From Acidimicrobiia bacterium (GTDB lineage: Bacteria; Actinomycetota; Acidimicrobiia; IMCC26256; JAOSJM01): DNA of 64,000 nucleotides. The notes under the pieces are model-generated. The model was not told the DNA's origin, made no database searches, and saw only the letters and a list, made by a program, of their open reading frames with translations. Positions within the stretch are counted from its first letter, which is position 1. Every line of letters starts with the position of its first letter. Both the position numbers and the translations under genes were made by a program. Shown here one piece after another: positions 36,678 to 46,770 of the stretch. The DNA lies in contig JAOSJM010000006.1 of the NCBI GenBank assembly GCA_027494165.1, positions 407,992-471,991 on the forward strand, read 5' to 3'.

Positions 36678-38201
36678 ATGCGGATCGCCGTCGGCGGGTT
36701 CTCCCACGAGACCAACACCTACGCCACCGCCTGCTCCGGTCCCACCCCGCTCGAGGCCTTCCGGGTCCACCGCGGCGAGGAGATCGTCGCCACCTACGGA
36801 GGGACGGGCTCGTACCTGGGCGGGATCCTCGACGCCGTCGACGACCTGGGAGGATCGGCGGTCCCGGCGCTGCACGCGATCGCCGAGCCCTCGGGGACGA
36901 TCGCCGCCTCCGCCTACGGCCGTCTGCGCAGCGAGCTCCTCGACCACCTCGAGCGCTGCCTCCCCGTCGACGGCGTGGCGCTGGAGCTGCACGGAGCGGC
37001 GGTGGCCGAGGGCGTCGACGACGTCGAGGCCGACCTGGGCCGCGCCGTGCGGAGCCTGGTCGGCCCCTCGGTCCCGGTCGTCGCGGTGCTCGACCTGCAC
37101 GCCAACGTCACGCCGGCGCTGGTCGAGGTCCTCGACCTCGTCGTCGGGGTGCGCCACTACCCCCACACGGACCAGTACGAGCGGGGCCGCGCGGTCGTCG
37201 ACGCGCTCCCCGGCCTGATGGCCGGTCGGGTCCGGGCCACCGCGCACCTCGTCCCGCTGCCGATGCTCATCCCGACCACCCCGAGCGCCGTCGAGCCGGC
37301 GGCCGGCGCCGGACGGGTCTGTGCCGGCGTCGAGCAGGACGAGCGGGTGATCGCGTGCACGTTCTTCCACGGCTTCTCGGGCGCCGACGTGCCCTTCGCC
37401 GGTTCGTCCGTGCTCGTCACCGCCGACGCCGACCCCGCGCTGGCCCGCCGGTCGGCCGAGGAGATCGCCGGATGGGTCTGGGAGCACCGCGAGGGGTTCC
37501 GGCCCCACCTCTGCCCTGCCGAGGACGCGGTCCGCCGGGCCCTGGCCGCCCCGGAGGGACCCGTGGTGGTGGCCGACACGGCCGACAACCCCGGGGGCGG
37601 CGCGCCGGGCGACGGGACCCACCTGCTCCGGGCCATGCTCGACGCGGGCTCGGACGCCGCGTGCCTGGGGACCGTCTACGACCCCGAGACCGTCGCGGCC
37701 GCGCAGCGGGCCGGGGTGGGCCAGTGGATCGACGTCGCCCTCGGCGGCAGGCACGACGGGCTCCACGGAGCGCCCGTCCGCGGCCCGGCGTACGTGAAGG
37801 CGCTCACCGACGGCCGCTTCCGGATCCGGAACCCGATGGGCGCCGGGCTGCCGGTGGACATCGGTCCGACGGCCCGGCTCGGGCTCGACGGCGTCGACGT
37901 GCTGGTGGCGTCGGGCCGGGCCCAGACGCTGGACGCCGAGGTGTTCCTGCTCCACGGGATCGACGTCCGCCGCTACCGGGTCGTGGGCGTGAAGAGCAGC
38001 GTGCACTTCCGGGCCGGCTTCGAGGGGATCGCCCGAGAGGTCCTCGTGGCCGACAGCCCCGGACTCAACTCCCGGGACGTGGCCGCGTTCGCCCGCACCA
38101 GGCTCGACGGCCCTCGCTGGCCCCTCGACCCGTCCACCCCGTCGCCGATCCCGTCGCCGGGTGGCGGCGGGCCCGACCGATCCCGACAGGAGGATCCGTG
38201 A
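36678..38201 (+). CDS. M81 family metallopeptidase (MlrC-like)
   Basis: 507 residues, intact. MlrC-family features are clear: RIAVGGFSHETNTYA at the N-terminus, ELHGAAVAEG near 115, LDLHANVTP near 140, RHYPHTDQYERG near 160, DTADNPGGGAPGDGTHLLR near 300. Family members include microcystin-linearising peptidases, but most are uncharacterised and linked to peptide or amide catabolism. A GGAG-rich sequence precedes the ATG. Its stop overlaps the GTG of the next gene. Confidence 0.88.
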   Translation: MRIAVGGFSHETNTYATACSGPTPLEAFRVHRGEEIVATYGGTGSYLGGILDAVDDLGGSAVPALHAIAEPSGTIAASAYGRLRSELLDHLERCLPVDGVALELHGAAVAEGVDDVEADLGRAVRSLVGPSVPVVAVLDLHANVTPALVEVLDLVVGVRHYPHTDQYERGRAVVDALPGLMAGRVRATAHLVPLPMLIPTTPSAVEPAAGAGRVCAGVEQDERVIACTFFHGFSGADVPFAGSSVLVTADADPALARRSAEEIAGWVWEHREGFRPHLCPAEDAVRRALAAPEGPVVVADTADNPGGGAPGDGTHLLRAMLDAGSDAACLGTVYDPETVAAAQRAGVGQWIDVALGGRHDGLHGAPVRGPAYVKALTDGRFRIRNPMGAGLPVDIGPTARLGLDGVDVLVASGRAQTLDAEVFLLHGIDVRRYRVVGVKSSVHFRAGFEGIAREVLVADSPGLNSRDVAAFARTRLDGPRWPLDPSTPSPIPSPGGGGPDRSRQEDP

Positions 38202-39212
38202 GGACGTTGCTCGTGATCGTGCTCTCGCCCGCCCTCGTCGTCGCCGTCCTCGCCGTGGTGGGCGCGATCTGGCAGCGGGTCGCGGAGTCGCGCGACCGGA
38301 GGGCGTACCCGCCGCCGGGCCGCGTCGCGGAGGTCGGCGGGCGCCGGATCCACTACGTGGACCAGGGCTCGGGCAGCCCGACGGTCCTCCTCCTCGCCCA
38401 CGCGGGCGGCACCGGCCTCTACTGGGAGGCCGTCGCGGCCGAGGTGGCCGAGCACACGCGGGTGGTCCTCTACGACCGGCCCGGCCTGGGGTTCAGCCAC
38501 CCCCACCCCGAGATCCCCACGGCGTCCGGCGCGGCTCGCACCCTGCACGAGCTGACCCGGGCCGCCGGGATCCCGGGACCCTTCGTGGTGGTCGGCTGGT
38601 CGATCGGCGGGATCCACGCCCGGGCCTTCGCCCACCTCTTCCCCGGCGAGACGGTCGGGATGGTCCTCGTCGACGCCTCGCACCACGAGACGCCCGACCG
38701 GCTGCCCAGCCGGGGCCCCGAGCGCCTGGTCGCGGACGCCTACCGCTCGGGAGCCAGGATCGGCGGTCTCGGCGTGGCCCGGATCTTCGGGGGGATCCAC
38801 CACCGCTCGGCCGGCTGGGTCTGCGTCGGCACCCCGCACCTGTCCCCCCGGAGCGACCGGGTGATCCGCTCCCGGTACCGGTCCCGGGCCGGCCTGCGAG
38901 GCCTCGCCCACGACAACTCCCACGTGGACGCCGCCATGGCCGAGATCGCCGAGATGGCCCGGACGCACCCGCCGCTCGACCTCCCGCTGGTCGTGATCGC
39001 CCGCGGCGTCCCCGACCCCGGCGAGAACCCCCACCGAGGCCACCTGGCGGGAGCTCCAGGAGGAGCTCGCCGGGCTCTCGCCCTGCGGCCGCCTCGTCGT
39101 GGCCGACCGGAGCCGCCACGCCATCCCCCTCGACCAGCCCGAGCTCGTCGCCGAGACGGTCCGCCAGGTGGTCGACGAGGCGCGGGCCGCGCGGCGGCCC
39201 GCGCGTCCCTGA
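38198..39212 (+). CDS. Alpha/beta hydrolase with N-terminal membrane helix, one frameshift
   Basis: About 337 residues. An N-terminal helix (LLVIVLSPALVVAVLAVVGAI) anchors or exports the protein. HAGGTGLYW is the oxyanion loop, VVVGWSIGGIHAR the nucleophile elbow (GWSIG), and RSRHAIPLDQPE carries the catalytic His after a frame change in the C5 run at about 39,028-39,032, where one C too many gives NPHRG instead of NPTEATWREL. The start overlaps the MlrC stop (GTGA). Substrate unknown. Confidence 0.82.
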
Positions 39213-39243
39213 CGAGGTGCACCGCAGGAGCGGGGAGGGAGCG

Positions 39244-39516
39244 ATGGCCTCGAGGACGGACGGCCTGATCCGGGCCTACTCGGCCCTGGCGAAGGTGCAC
39301 CGCCTCGGTTGCGACCGGGCCGCCGAGCACTACCCCCGTCTCGGCGACGGCACGGGCCGGGTTGCGTCGCCGAGCCCGTCCGGTGCGATCGTGGTGAGCG
39401 CGACCCGCGCCGATTCGGAGCCGGAGCAGCCGGAGGAGATCGTGATCGTGGCAGGACGGCGGTCTCCCCGGTGTGTCGGCGACCGCCGGGCCGGGGCCTC
39501 CGGGGAGGCGGGTTGA
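39244..39516 (+). CDS. Small hypothetical protein
   Basis: 90 residues, not recognised. In favour: a strong ribosome-binding site GGGGAGGGA just before the ATG, and a TGA overlapping the next gene's TTG. The first 40 residues (RTDGLIRAYSALAKVHRLG) could be a helix; the rest is low in conservation signals and arginine-rich at the end. It may be a real small gene or a fragment. Confidence 0.4.
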   Translation: MASRTDGLIRAYSALAKVHRLGCDRAAEHYPRLGDGTGRVASPSPSGAIVVSATRADSEPEQPEEIVIVAGRRSPRCVGDRRAGASGEAG

Positions 39517-40881
39517 GACCGGGTCCCTCGCTGCCGGGGCTGCTGGCCTCCGAGCTGGGGGCGCTCGCCACGCGCCACGAGGTGCCGGGCTCCTCGATCG
39601 CCGTGCTCCACGACGGTGAGGTCACGGCGGCGGCCACCGGGGTCCTCAGCACCGGCACCGGCGTGGAGGCCACGACCGACTCGCTCTTCCAGGCCGGCAG
39701 CATCACGAAGACCTACGTGGCGACCCTCGTCATGCAGCTCGTCGAGGACGGCCGGCTCGACCTCGACGTCCCGATCCGGACCTACCTCCCCGAGCTGACC
39801 CTCGCCGACGCCGGCGCCACCGACCGGATCACCGTCCGTCACCTCCTCGACCACACCAGCGGCATCGGGGGACCACTTCCGGGACCACGGGCGGGGCGAC
39901 GAGTGCATCGAGCGCTACGTCGCCGGCCTGAGCGACGTCCCCGTCGAGGGCCGCCCCGGGCACCGCTTCTCCTACTGCAACAGCGGCTTCGTGCTCGCGG
40001 CCCGCCTCCTCGAGCGCCTTCACGACGAGCCCTGGGAGCGGGTCCTGGCGCGCCGGCTCCTCGACCCGCTCGGCCTCGATCGCACCGTGACCCTCCCCGA
40101 GGAGGCCATCCTCCACCGCACCGCCGTCGGGCACGAGCGTGGCCCGGACGGCTCCGTCCGGCCCGTCCGTCGGTGGTCGTTCCCGCGCACCATCGGGCCC
40201 GCCGGTGGGATCGTGGCCAGCGCGACCGACGTGGTCCGCTTCGTCGCGGCGCTGCTGCGTGGGGACGGCGGCCTGTCCGCCGACCTCGTCGCGACCATGT
40301 GGACCCCCTCGGTCGAGCTGCCGCCGAGCCACATGGCGGCGGCCTGGGGCCTCGGTTGGGCCGTGTACCGCACCGGCCCCCGAGCCCCTCGTGGGCCACG
40401 ACGGGTCCACGATCGGCCAGGTCGCGTCCCTCCGGGTCGACCCGGGCCGGGGTGTCGCCGTGGCCCTGCTGGCGAACGGGCCCGGAGGTGCCGCGATGTC
40501 CCGGGAGCTCCTCCCTCCCGTGCTCGCCGCGACCGGGTGCCCACCGCCCCCGCGGCTCCCCTCGCCCGGCGGCGGGCTGCCCGCCGAGCCCTCGCGCTAC
40601 ACGGGCGAGTACCGCCGCCACGCCGTGACGACGGTCGTCACCGAGGGACCCGGGCACCTCACGGCCACGATGGTCCCCGCGGGGACTTCGACCGTGCGGG
40701 CGCGAAGCCCGTGGCCCTCGACCTGCTCGCCGTCGACGAGCGCACCTTCGTCGGCCGGAGCGACGGGACCGGGGACGTGCTCGTGCACTTCGGCGAGCCC
40801 GGACCGGACGGGCGGTTCTCGACCCTGTTCTCGAGCCGGGTGGCCCGCCGCGTCCGGGAGTCGGGCCCGGGCGCGACCTGA
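39513..40881 (+). CDS. Beta-lactamase-fold serine hydrolase, several frameshifts
   Basis: About 456 codons. The class C/PBP4-like core shows SIAVLHDGEV, FQAGSITKTYVATLVMQLVEDGRL with the SxxK catalytic pair, HLLDHTSGI, then after a frame change near 39,870 RFSYCNSGFVLAARLLERL with the YxN motif, and GHDGSTIGQ (HxG-like) after a second change near 40,380. A third change near 40,680 leads to a lipocalin-like C-terminal tail (LDLLAVDERTFVGRSDG). All catalytic motifs survive, so the shifts look like errors. Probably a D-amino acid peptidase or esterase rather than a resistance enzyme. Confidence 0.8.
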
Positions 40882-40927
40882 CGAGCGGATCCCCCCGGGG
40901 GGGCCTTCCACTGCGGCCGCGGGGCCG

Positions 40928-41458
40928 TCACGGGGCGGCCGGTGGTTCCAGCGTGATGGCGAGGTCCCGGACGCACTGCCCGTCGTGGTGCATCGTGCAG
41001 TGCGCCACGTCCGGGGCGACCTCGTGGCCGACGCCCAGCGCGTCGAGCCAGCCGTAGATCCGGTCGTAGATCCCGCACTCGTACCGCTCCACGACGCCGA
41101 GCGCCGTCGTGCCCTCGTGCGCGAAGCACTTCGTGATCTCGAAGCGGACCGAGCGGTTCTCGGGTCCCCACTCCCACGAGAACTCCATGAAGTCGGGGAT
41201 CACGAGCTCGATGGCCGTGTCGAAGAAGCGGCGCACGTCGTCGGGCGTGGTGACCCGCTCGAGCCCGAGCAGCCGGAGGATCCGCTTGGCCTCCACCGTG
41301 GCCATGGACCGGACCGCGGCGCGGTTCAGCCCGTTCGTCCGCTCGATGCCGAGCTCGTTCACGGCGTGCATGAACCACATGGCGTCGTGGGTCATCCAGT
41401 TGCGCAGGAGGAGCCGGCGGAGCTCCTCCTTGCCGACGGTGTCGAACGTCGCGGTCAT
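40928..41458 (-). CDS. Hypothetical protein, ATC hydrolase/DUF6125-like
   Basis: 176 residues. MTHDAMWFMHAVNELGIERTN, FEITKCFAHEG and the C-terminal AHCTMHHDGQC resemble proteins annotated as L-2-amino-thiazoline-4-carboxylic acid hydrolase-like or DUF6125; I cannot tell which. Several His and Cys near the end could bind a metal. ATG 41458 overlaps the stop of the TetR gene, so it is probably the regulated partner. Confidence 0.5.
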   Translation of the reverse strand: MTATFDTVGKEELRRLLLRNWMTHDAMWFMHAVNELGIERTNGLNRAAVRSMATVEAKRILRLLGLERVTTPDDVRRFFDTAIELVIPDFMEFSWEWGPENRSVRFEITKCFAHEGTTALGVVERYECGIYDRIYGWLDALGVGHEVAPDVAHCTMHHDGQCVRDLAITLEPPAAP

Positions 41459-42069
41459 GGCGTCCCCTTCTCGTCGTCGACGTCGGCCAGCCAGTCCAGG
41501 AGGCCGCGGAACATCTGGTCGGTGCGAGCGCCGTCGTCCCCGTCGAGGTCGAGGACCCGCGTGAGGGTCAAGGTGAACCCGGTGCCGTCGAGGAGCCACG
41601 CGGTGGCGTGGGCGTCGACGTCGCTGCGGATCACGCCCTCCCGCTGGCCGCGGGCGAGCAGCGCCTCGAAGAAGCCGACGTACGCGGCGTGGTTGGCCCG
41701 GAGGACCTCGGCGACCTCGGGATCCCCGGCCTCGGCCAGGGCCTGGAACTGGAGCCGGGCCTCGTCCGCGTGGCGCCGGAGGTTCTCGACGTAGACCTCA
41801 CCGGCCCGCCGCAGCGCCGCGAGCGCGTCGGGCGCGTCCGCGACCGTCGCCTCCCAGACCTCGAGGATCCGCCGCCCCACCCGCTCGAGGATGCGGAGGA
41901 ACAGCGCCTTCTTGCCCGGGAAGTGCTTGTAGAGGAGCGGCTCGCTGACCCCGGCCTCGCGGGCGATCTCCGCGACGCCGGCAGCCCGGTAGTTGGACCG
42001 GGCGAAGACCCTGGTGGCGGCCCGGAGGATCTGGTCCTGGCGTTCGGCGGCCGAGAGGCGAGGGGTCAC
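41455..42069 (-). CDS. TetR-family transcriptional regulator
   Basis: 204 residues. The N-terminal helix-turn-helix RQDQILRAATRVFARSNYRAAGVAEIAREAGVSEPLLYKHFPGKKALF (positions about 9-55) is classic TetR/AcrR; the C-terminal ligand domain is variable. It is the first gene of a two-gene unit. The perfect palindrome at 42,113-42,126 lies 44 bp upstream and is the probable operator. Confidence 0.9.
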   Translation of the reverse strand: MTPRLSAAERQDQILRAATRVFARSNYRAAGVAEIAREAGVSEPLLYKHFPGKKALFLRILERVGRRILEVWEATVADAPDALAALRRAGEVYVENLRRHADEARLQFQALAEAGDPEVAEVLRANHAAYVGFFEALLARGQREGVIRSDVDAHATAWLLDGTGFTLTLTRVLDLDGDDGARTDQMFRGLLDWLADVDDEKGTP

Positions 42070-42112
42070 GGTGAGGATCCCGTCGGACGGGGAGGAGACA
42101 AGCTGCTTGGTT

Positions 42113-42126
42113 AGTGAGTACTCACT
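42113..42126. promoter_or_regulatory. Perfect 14-bp palindrome, likely TetR operator
   Basis: AGTGAGTACTCACT, perfectly symmetric, upstream of the TetR gene and of the 3' end of bioB. AT content is higher than in the surroundings. Confidence 0.65.
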
Positions 42127-42180
42127 CTAGCAGGAGACAACGCTCCTGGTGGCGGTCCCCGTCGGGCAAGGTGCTCCCGG

Positions 42181-43167
42181 CTACGCGCCCGCGGCCAGCT
42201 CCTGGGCCCGGCGGACCGGCTCGTCGGCCACGGTCGTGTCGAGACGGGCGAACATGGCCCGGTCCCGGTCGTCGCCGGCGTTGTCGGTGGTGAGCAGCCG
42301 GTCGCCGAGGAAGATGCTGTTGGCCCCGGCGTGGAAGCACAGCGCCTGGAGCTCGTCGCTCATGTCGGCCCGGCCGGCCGACAGGCGGACCATCGAGGCC
42401 GGCATCATGATCCGGGCCGCGGCCACTGTGCGGACGAGCTCGATCCCGTCGAGCGGCGGCGTGCCCTCCAGCGGGGTCCCCGGGACCTGCACGAGCAGGT
42501 TGACGGGCACGCTCTCGGGGTGGGGGTCGAGCGCGGCGAGCTGGGCGAGCAGCCCGGCGCGCCCCTCACGGGGTTCGCCCATCCCCACGATCCCCCCACA
42601 GCAGAGGCTGATCCCGGCCGCCCGGACCCGGGCCAGGGTGTCGAGGCGGTCCTGGTAGGTCCGGGTCGTGATGATCTCGCCGTACAGCTCGGGCGCGGTG
42701 TCGAGGTTGTGGTTGTAGTAGTCGAGGCCCGCCTCGGCGAGCCGGCGGGCCTGGGCGTCGTCGAGCATCCCGAGCGTCACGCAGGTCTCCAGCCCGAGCG
42801 CGCTCACCGCCTCGATCGCCTCGGCGACCCGCTCGAGCTGCCCGTCGGTGGGCCCACGCCACGCGGCCCCCATGCAGAACCGGGTCGCCCCGGCGGCCCG
42901 GGCCCGCTCCGCCGCGGCCAGGATCTCCCCGGTGGCCATGAGGGGCTGGGGGGTCAGCCCCGTCGACCAGCTCGAGGACTGCGGGCAGTACCCGCAGTCC
43001 TCGGGGCAGCCACCGGTCTTGATCGACAGGAGGATGGCCCCTTCGACGACGTGGGGGTCGAACCGCTCCCGGTGCAAACGTTGCGCCTCGTGGAGCAGGT
43101 CGTGGAACGGGGTCGAGAGCAGGGCGAAGGCCTCCTCGACGGACCAGTCGTGGCGGATGGCGGTCAT
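42181..43167 (-). CDS. bioB: Biotin synthase
   Basis: Radical SAM enzyme inserting sulfur into dethiobiotin; 328 residues, intact. The cluster motif [12 protein letters not shown] is near residue 50; [14 protein letters not shown] [13 protein letters not shown] near 95, [10 protein letters not shown] near 150, [10 protein letters not shown] near 190 and the C-terminal [14 protein letters not shown] with the conserved Arg/Thr region agree with BioB. The ATG at 43167 was chosen because the conserved helix follows directly. No other bio genes are adjacent. Confidence 0.95.
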   Translation of the reverse strand: MTAIRHDWSVEEAFALLSTPFHDLLHEAQRLHRERFDPHVVEGAILLSIKTGGCPEDCGYCPQSSSWSTGLTPQPLMATGEILAAAERARAAGATRFCMGAAWRGPTDGQLERVAEAIEAVSALGLETCVTLGMLDDAQARRLAEAGLDYYNHNLDTAPELYGEIITTRTYQDRLDTLARVRAAGISLCCGGIVGMGEPREGRAGLLAQLAALDPHPESVPVNLLVQVPGTPLEGTPPLDGIELVRTVAAARIMMPASMVRLSAGRADMSDELQALCFHAGANSIFLGDRLLTTDNAGDDRDRAMFARLDTTVADEPVRRAQELAAGA

Positions 43168-43255
43168 GCCCCAACGGTCGCCGCCGGCCCCTGCCCCCGT
43201 CAAGCCGTGGACCGGGGCCGGGTCCGGGCGGGGGCGCCGGATCGTGGCGAAGGCC

Positions 43256-44015
43256 TCACGGCGCCCAGAGGTCGAGGCGCACCACGACGATCCGGCCGTC
43301 GTCGTCCACGTAGAGGTCGAGGGCGAACCACTCCAGGCAGCCGTCGATCCCGGCCGGCTGGAGGCCGACCTGGTGGAGCCCCGCCGCCTCGGCCGGTGGG
43401 TCCACGGGGGCGCCGCGCAGTGGTCGTGCGGGCCGGCCGTGACGGCGACGGGGTGACCGGCCGCCTCGGCGTCGGCGAGGAACCCGAGGAGGTCGAACGG
43501 CCCGGCCCAGCCGTTGAACTCCTCGACGTCGAGGATCCAGCTCGAAGGATCGGCCAGCTCGCCGGCCGGCACGAACCGGTGGACGCTCGCCCCGAGCCCC
43601 AGCCCCACCGGGCCGGGGCCGAAGGGGAGCGCCGCGAAGTGCTCCGGGCTCGGATCCTCGGCGAACCGGAGGAGCGCCACGGCGGCAGGGGCTCCCGGCT
43701 CCGCCGGGCTCGCCGTGACCGTGGGGGCGGAGGTGACCGGGGGGCCGACGTCGCGGGCGGTCCGGGGAGGGCGGTCCCCGGACCGGCCACGACGACCTCG
43801 GTCCCGGGACCGGTGCCGGTGAGCGACCACGCGATCCCGAGCACGCCGGCAACGGCCGCAACGGCGAGCGCCGAGGTGGCCACCGCCCGGCGGCGGCGCA
43901 GACGCCGGCTCCTCGCGACGACCCGCGTCGCGAGGTCGGGCGGGACGTCCACGTCGGCGGTGAGGAGCAGCAGCTCCTCCCGGAGCTGCCGGGTCAGGTC
44001 AGGAGCGGTCATCAC
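43256..44015 (-). CDS. Anti-sigma-factor-like membrane protein, two frameshifts
   Basis: About 254 codons. The first 45 residues ([38 protein letters not shown]) precede one membrane helix ([20 protein letters not shown]), and an extracellular part follows in other frames: [48 protein letters not shown], then [28 protein letters not shown]. Frame changes lie near 43,760 and 43,395. The position overlapping the end of a sigma factor gene, with a single-pass topology, suggests it controls that sigma factor; the classic zinc anti-sigma motif is not seen. Confidence 0.65.
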
Positions 44016-44547
44016 GGTCCTCCATCCAGACGCGCAGGTTCCCCAGCGCCTTGGCGGTCTGGGACTTCACGGTCCCCTCCGAGACGTCGAGCAGGACCGC
44101 CACCTCGGAGACGGGACGATCCTCGAGGAAGCGCAGCACGAGCACGGCGCGCTGCCGGACCGGCAACCGGCGCAGGAGCGGGACGAGCCGGAGCCGGTCG
44201 TCCACCTCCCCGGTCGCGCACGGTTCGCCCGCGGGGACCCTCGACGCCCGGCGCTCCAGATCTCGGCGCTCCAGCGCCCGGCGGCGACGCAGGCTGGTGA
44301 GCTGGTTCACGACCACCCGGCGCGCGTACCGCTCGGGGTCGTCGATGCTCCCCCGCCGCAGCCTCGGGAGCATCCGGGCGAGGGACTCGACGGCGAGGTC
44401 CTCGGCGAGGTGGGGATCGCCGCACAGGGCCGTGGCGAACCGGATCAGACCGGGCTCGATGTCGGCGACCACGGCGGCCTCGGCGTCCTGGCGCGACACG
44501 GCTCGTCCCACTGCCACCTCTGGGCTCGCGACCGGGTTCGTCGTCAC
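43999..44547 (-). CDS. ECF sigma factor, SigE-like
   Basis: 182 residues with region 2 ([30 protein letters not shown]) and region 4 ([44 protein letters not shown]). It matches the SigE-like ECF group common in Actinobacteria. The next gene starts inside its 3' end. Three tandem 38-39 bp repeats lie directly upstream of its start. Confidence 0.88.
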   Translation of the reverse strand: MTTNPVASPEVAVGRAVSRQDAEAAVVADIEPGLIRFATALCGDPHLAEDLAVESLARMLPRLRRGSIDDPERYARRVVVNQLTSLRRRRALERRDLERRASRVPAGEPCATGEVDDRLRLVPLLRRLPVRQRAVLVLRFLEDRPVSEVAVLLDVSEGTVKSQTAKALGNLRVWMEDRDDRS

Positions 44548-44577
44548 GGAACATAGGACGCACGGCTCGCCCGTCCG

Positions 44578-44695
44578 GTTGCCTCACCGGATCGACGTCC
44601 TCGGGGCCCCGTCCGTTCGCCTCACCGGATCGACGTCCTCGGGAGCCCCGTCCGGTCGCCTCGCCGGATCGAGGTCCTCGGGGGCCCGTCGGTCC
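44578..44695. repeat. Three tandem 38-39 bp repeats
   Basis: The unit begins CCTCACCGGATCGACGTCCT and continues CGGGGCCCCGTCCG with small changes; copies start near 44582, 44620 and 44659. It sits between the divergent sigma-factor and DUF429 genes. Confidence 0.75.
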
Positions 44696-44754
44696 GCCCG
44701 GAACCTCGACTCCCGGCCCGTCGCCGTCCGGGCGGCGGCTGCCACCATGGATCC

Positions 44755-45441
44755 GTGACCGCCGCCGCCCCGCCCCGCTGGATCGGGATCGACCTCGGCG
44801 CCTCCGCGGTCCACGCCGTGGCGCTCGCCGGGCCGGCCCGGACGCCGCGGGTCGCCGGGTCCCGCCTGTTCGAGAGCCACGACCTCGAGGGCCTGGTCGA
44901 CTGGGCCGCCGGCGCCGGGCGGATCGCCGTCGACGCGCCCGACGAGCTCAGCACCGCCCCGCACGGGGCCGACGGGTCGCTCTCCCCGAAGTTCCGCCGG
45001 GCCCGGTGCGCCGAGATCGCGCTCGGCCGGTCCGAGGGGATCTGGGTCCCGTGGGTGACACCCGACGACCCGTCGCGCGTCCCCGGATGGATGCGGGTGG
45101 GGTTCGCCGTGTGGGCGGCGCTGCGGGAGGCCGGGCACGAGCCGCTCGAGGTCTACCCGGCCGGGGTGTTCCGGCTCCTCGCCGGCCGGGTCCCACCGAA
45201 GAAGACGACCGTGACCGGGCTCCACGAGAGGATCCGGGCCCTGTCCGCCCACGTCGCGCTTCCCGACGGGATCGAGATGTGGTCGCACGACGGCGTCGAC
45301 GCGCTCGCCGCCGCGCTCGTCGCGGCGTGGAGCACCGACGGGCGGTCCCGACCCGTCGGTCACCCGCGGGCTCGCTGCGAAGGATCGGGAGCCCGGTGCG
45401 ACGGCTCCGCGATCTGGGTCCCCGACCTCGTCCACCCGTGA
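44755..45441 (+). CDS. DUF429 domain protein
   Basis: 228 residues, GTG start. WIGIDLGASAVHAVAL and RIAVDAPDELS are the first conserved strands of DUF429, a family predicted to have an RNase H-like fold; LEVYPAGVFRLL and DGVDALAAALVAAW match the later motifs. Nuclease activity is predicted only. Transcribed alone, divergent from the sigma factor. Confidence 0.75.
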   Translation: MTAAAPPRWIGIDLGASAVHAVALAGPARTPRVAGSRLFESHDLEGLVDWAAGAGRIAVDAPDELSTAPHGADGSLSPKFRRARCAEIALGRSEGIWVPWVTPDDPSRVPGWMRVGFAVWAALREAGHEPLEVYPAGVFRLLAGRVPPKKTTVTGLHERIRALSAHVALPDGIEMWSHDGVDALAAALVAAWSTDGRSRPVGHPRARCEGSGARCDGSAIWVPDLVHP

Positions 45442-45497
45442 AGGACCGTCTCCGACCGCTCGTGCCCGGGGCGTCGGGCTCCCGTTAGGGTGCCGGA

Positions 45498-46650
45498 GTG
45501 CAGTCGGCCCCGCGCGATTCCCGCCCCACGGACACGGGCCCGAAGGTCACCGAGATCGACGGCTCGAACAAGGGGGGCACGGTGACCGGGGCCGACGAGG
45601 TCGTCGCCTTCGCGGAGCAGCTCCTGGCCCTGCTCGACGAGGGCCGCTTCAACGCCACCGACACGCGCTGCTCCTGGCCCCGTCGACTCCAGCTCGAGCA
45701 CAGCGACGTCCACGGAGCCCCGCCGTCCTCGCTGACCACCCGGCAGATCGCCGAGAAGGTCCTCGGCCAGTACTGGCCGCACGCGGTGACGTTCACCGGA
45801 CTCGCCGGCGCCGTGGTACTGCGCCAGAACGCAGGTCGTCAGGCCAGGATCGTCGAGGTGAAGCGGAGCACCGCACGGCGATCGGGCGTGAGGTCGCTCG
45901 GCAGAGGCGCGATGAGGCCGCCCACGCTTAGGGACTGCTGGACGAGATGAGTGGACTCTGGTCCAGATGCCCCTTCGAGAGCAGCAGACCATCGGTGACT
46001 CGAGGGTCGAGTTCCTGTACCGCATCGCCTGGGACGAGAGCGTGACGCGAGCCCGGTTCGGTCGGGGTGACTTCGATCGTCGGGTCCACTTCGTGGAGGG
46101 CGCAGCCGACCAGCTCGTGCGCCTGGCCGGGCTGATCCGCCCTCTCGCCCAGCGCCAGTGGGCGGCGATGGTCGCCCGCCTGAACCGGGATGCTGTGGAG
46201 GCGACCCACCTCGAGGAGTTCCTGTTCGGGGCCCGCGGCCTTGCCGTCGGTTCGGCGGCCCTCACCGAGCTGCAGGACGGTCGCTGCTTCTACCGGGCGA
46301 GCGACCGCGCACGCCCGAGGTCGACCACTTCCTCCCTGGACCCGATACCCGACCGACGCCGTCGAGAACCTCGTGGTGTGCAATCGGGACGTGAACGGCG
46401 CCAAGCGTGCGTACCTCGCCGCTCCGGAGCACGTCGCCTCGATGGGCTGGGCGACTCGGACGCGGCGAGCCCGAGCGGGCCGAGCTGGCGCATCGCCGAG
46501 GTCGCGCGCCTCGACCACCGGCCGGCCGAGACGGTGAGCGTCGCCCACGTTCGACCGCATCCCGGCCCACGCCCGGCTCTGGGTCGAGGGACGTCCACCT
46601 GTCCCTGCCGACGCCGCGCGCGCGCTTCGGCCCTCGACGTGCCCGTGTAG
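45498..46650 (+). CDS. HNH endonuclease-family protein, several frameshifts
   Basis: About 380 codons over several frames. The N-terminal helical domain (EVVAFAEQLLALLDEGRFNAT, SSLTTRQIAEKVLGQYWPHAVTF, VVLRQNAGRQA) is followed by RLAGLIRPLAQRQWAAMVARLN and an HNH region: DGRCFYRASDRARPEVDHFLPW then VENLVVCNRDVNGAKRAYLAAPEHV, which holds the catalytic His of EVDHFLP and the Asn/Lys pair. The first CxxC of the zinc site reads CFYRA, perhaps an error. Breaks near 45,660, 45,850-45,960, 46,320 and 46,480. Convergent with the DUF222 protein. It could be part of a defence or mobile element, but no partner is seen. Confidence 0.6.
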
Positions 46651-46770
46651 ACGCTGGACTCTCGAGATCTTCCCCACGGGGTGCTGGTCGCGCGCCTGGA
46701 GGCGGCCCGTGCGGGTCGTGCTCGAGCCGTTCCTCGACGCGCACCGCGCGACGGCGCGCGGGCCCGGCGT

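Noticed and set aside
39513..40881. Antibiotic-resistance beta-lactamase
   Set aside because: The SxxK and YxN context fits general class C-like esterases/peptidases; there is no signal peptide and no resistance-specific feature.
44578..44695. Possible CRISPR array
   Set aside because: Units are contiguous without unique spacers and no cas genes are present.
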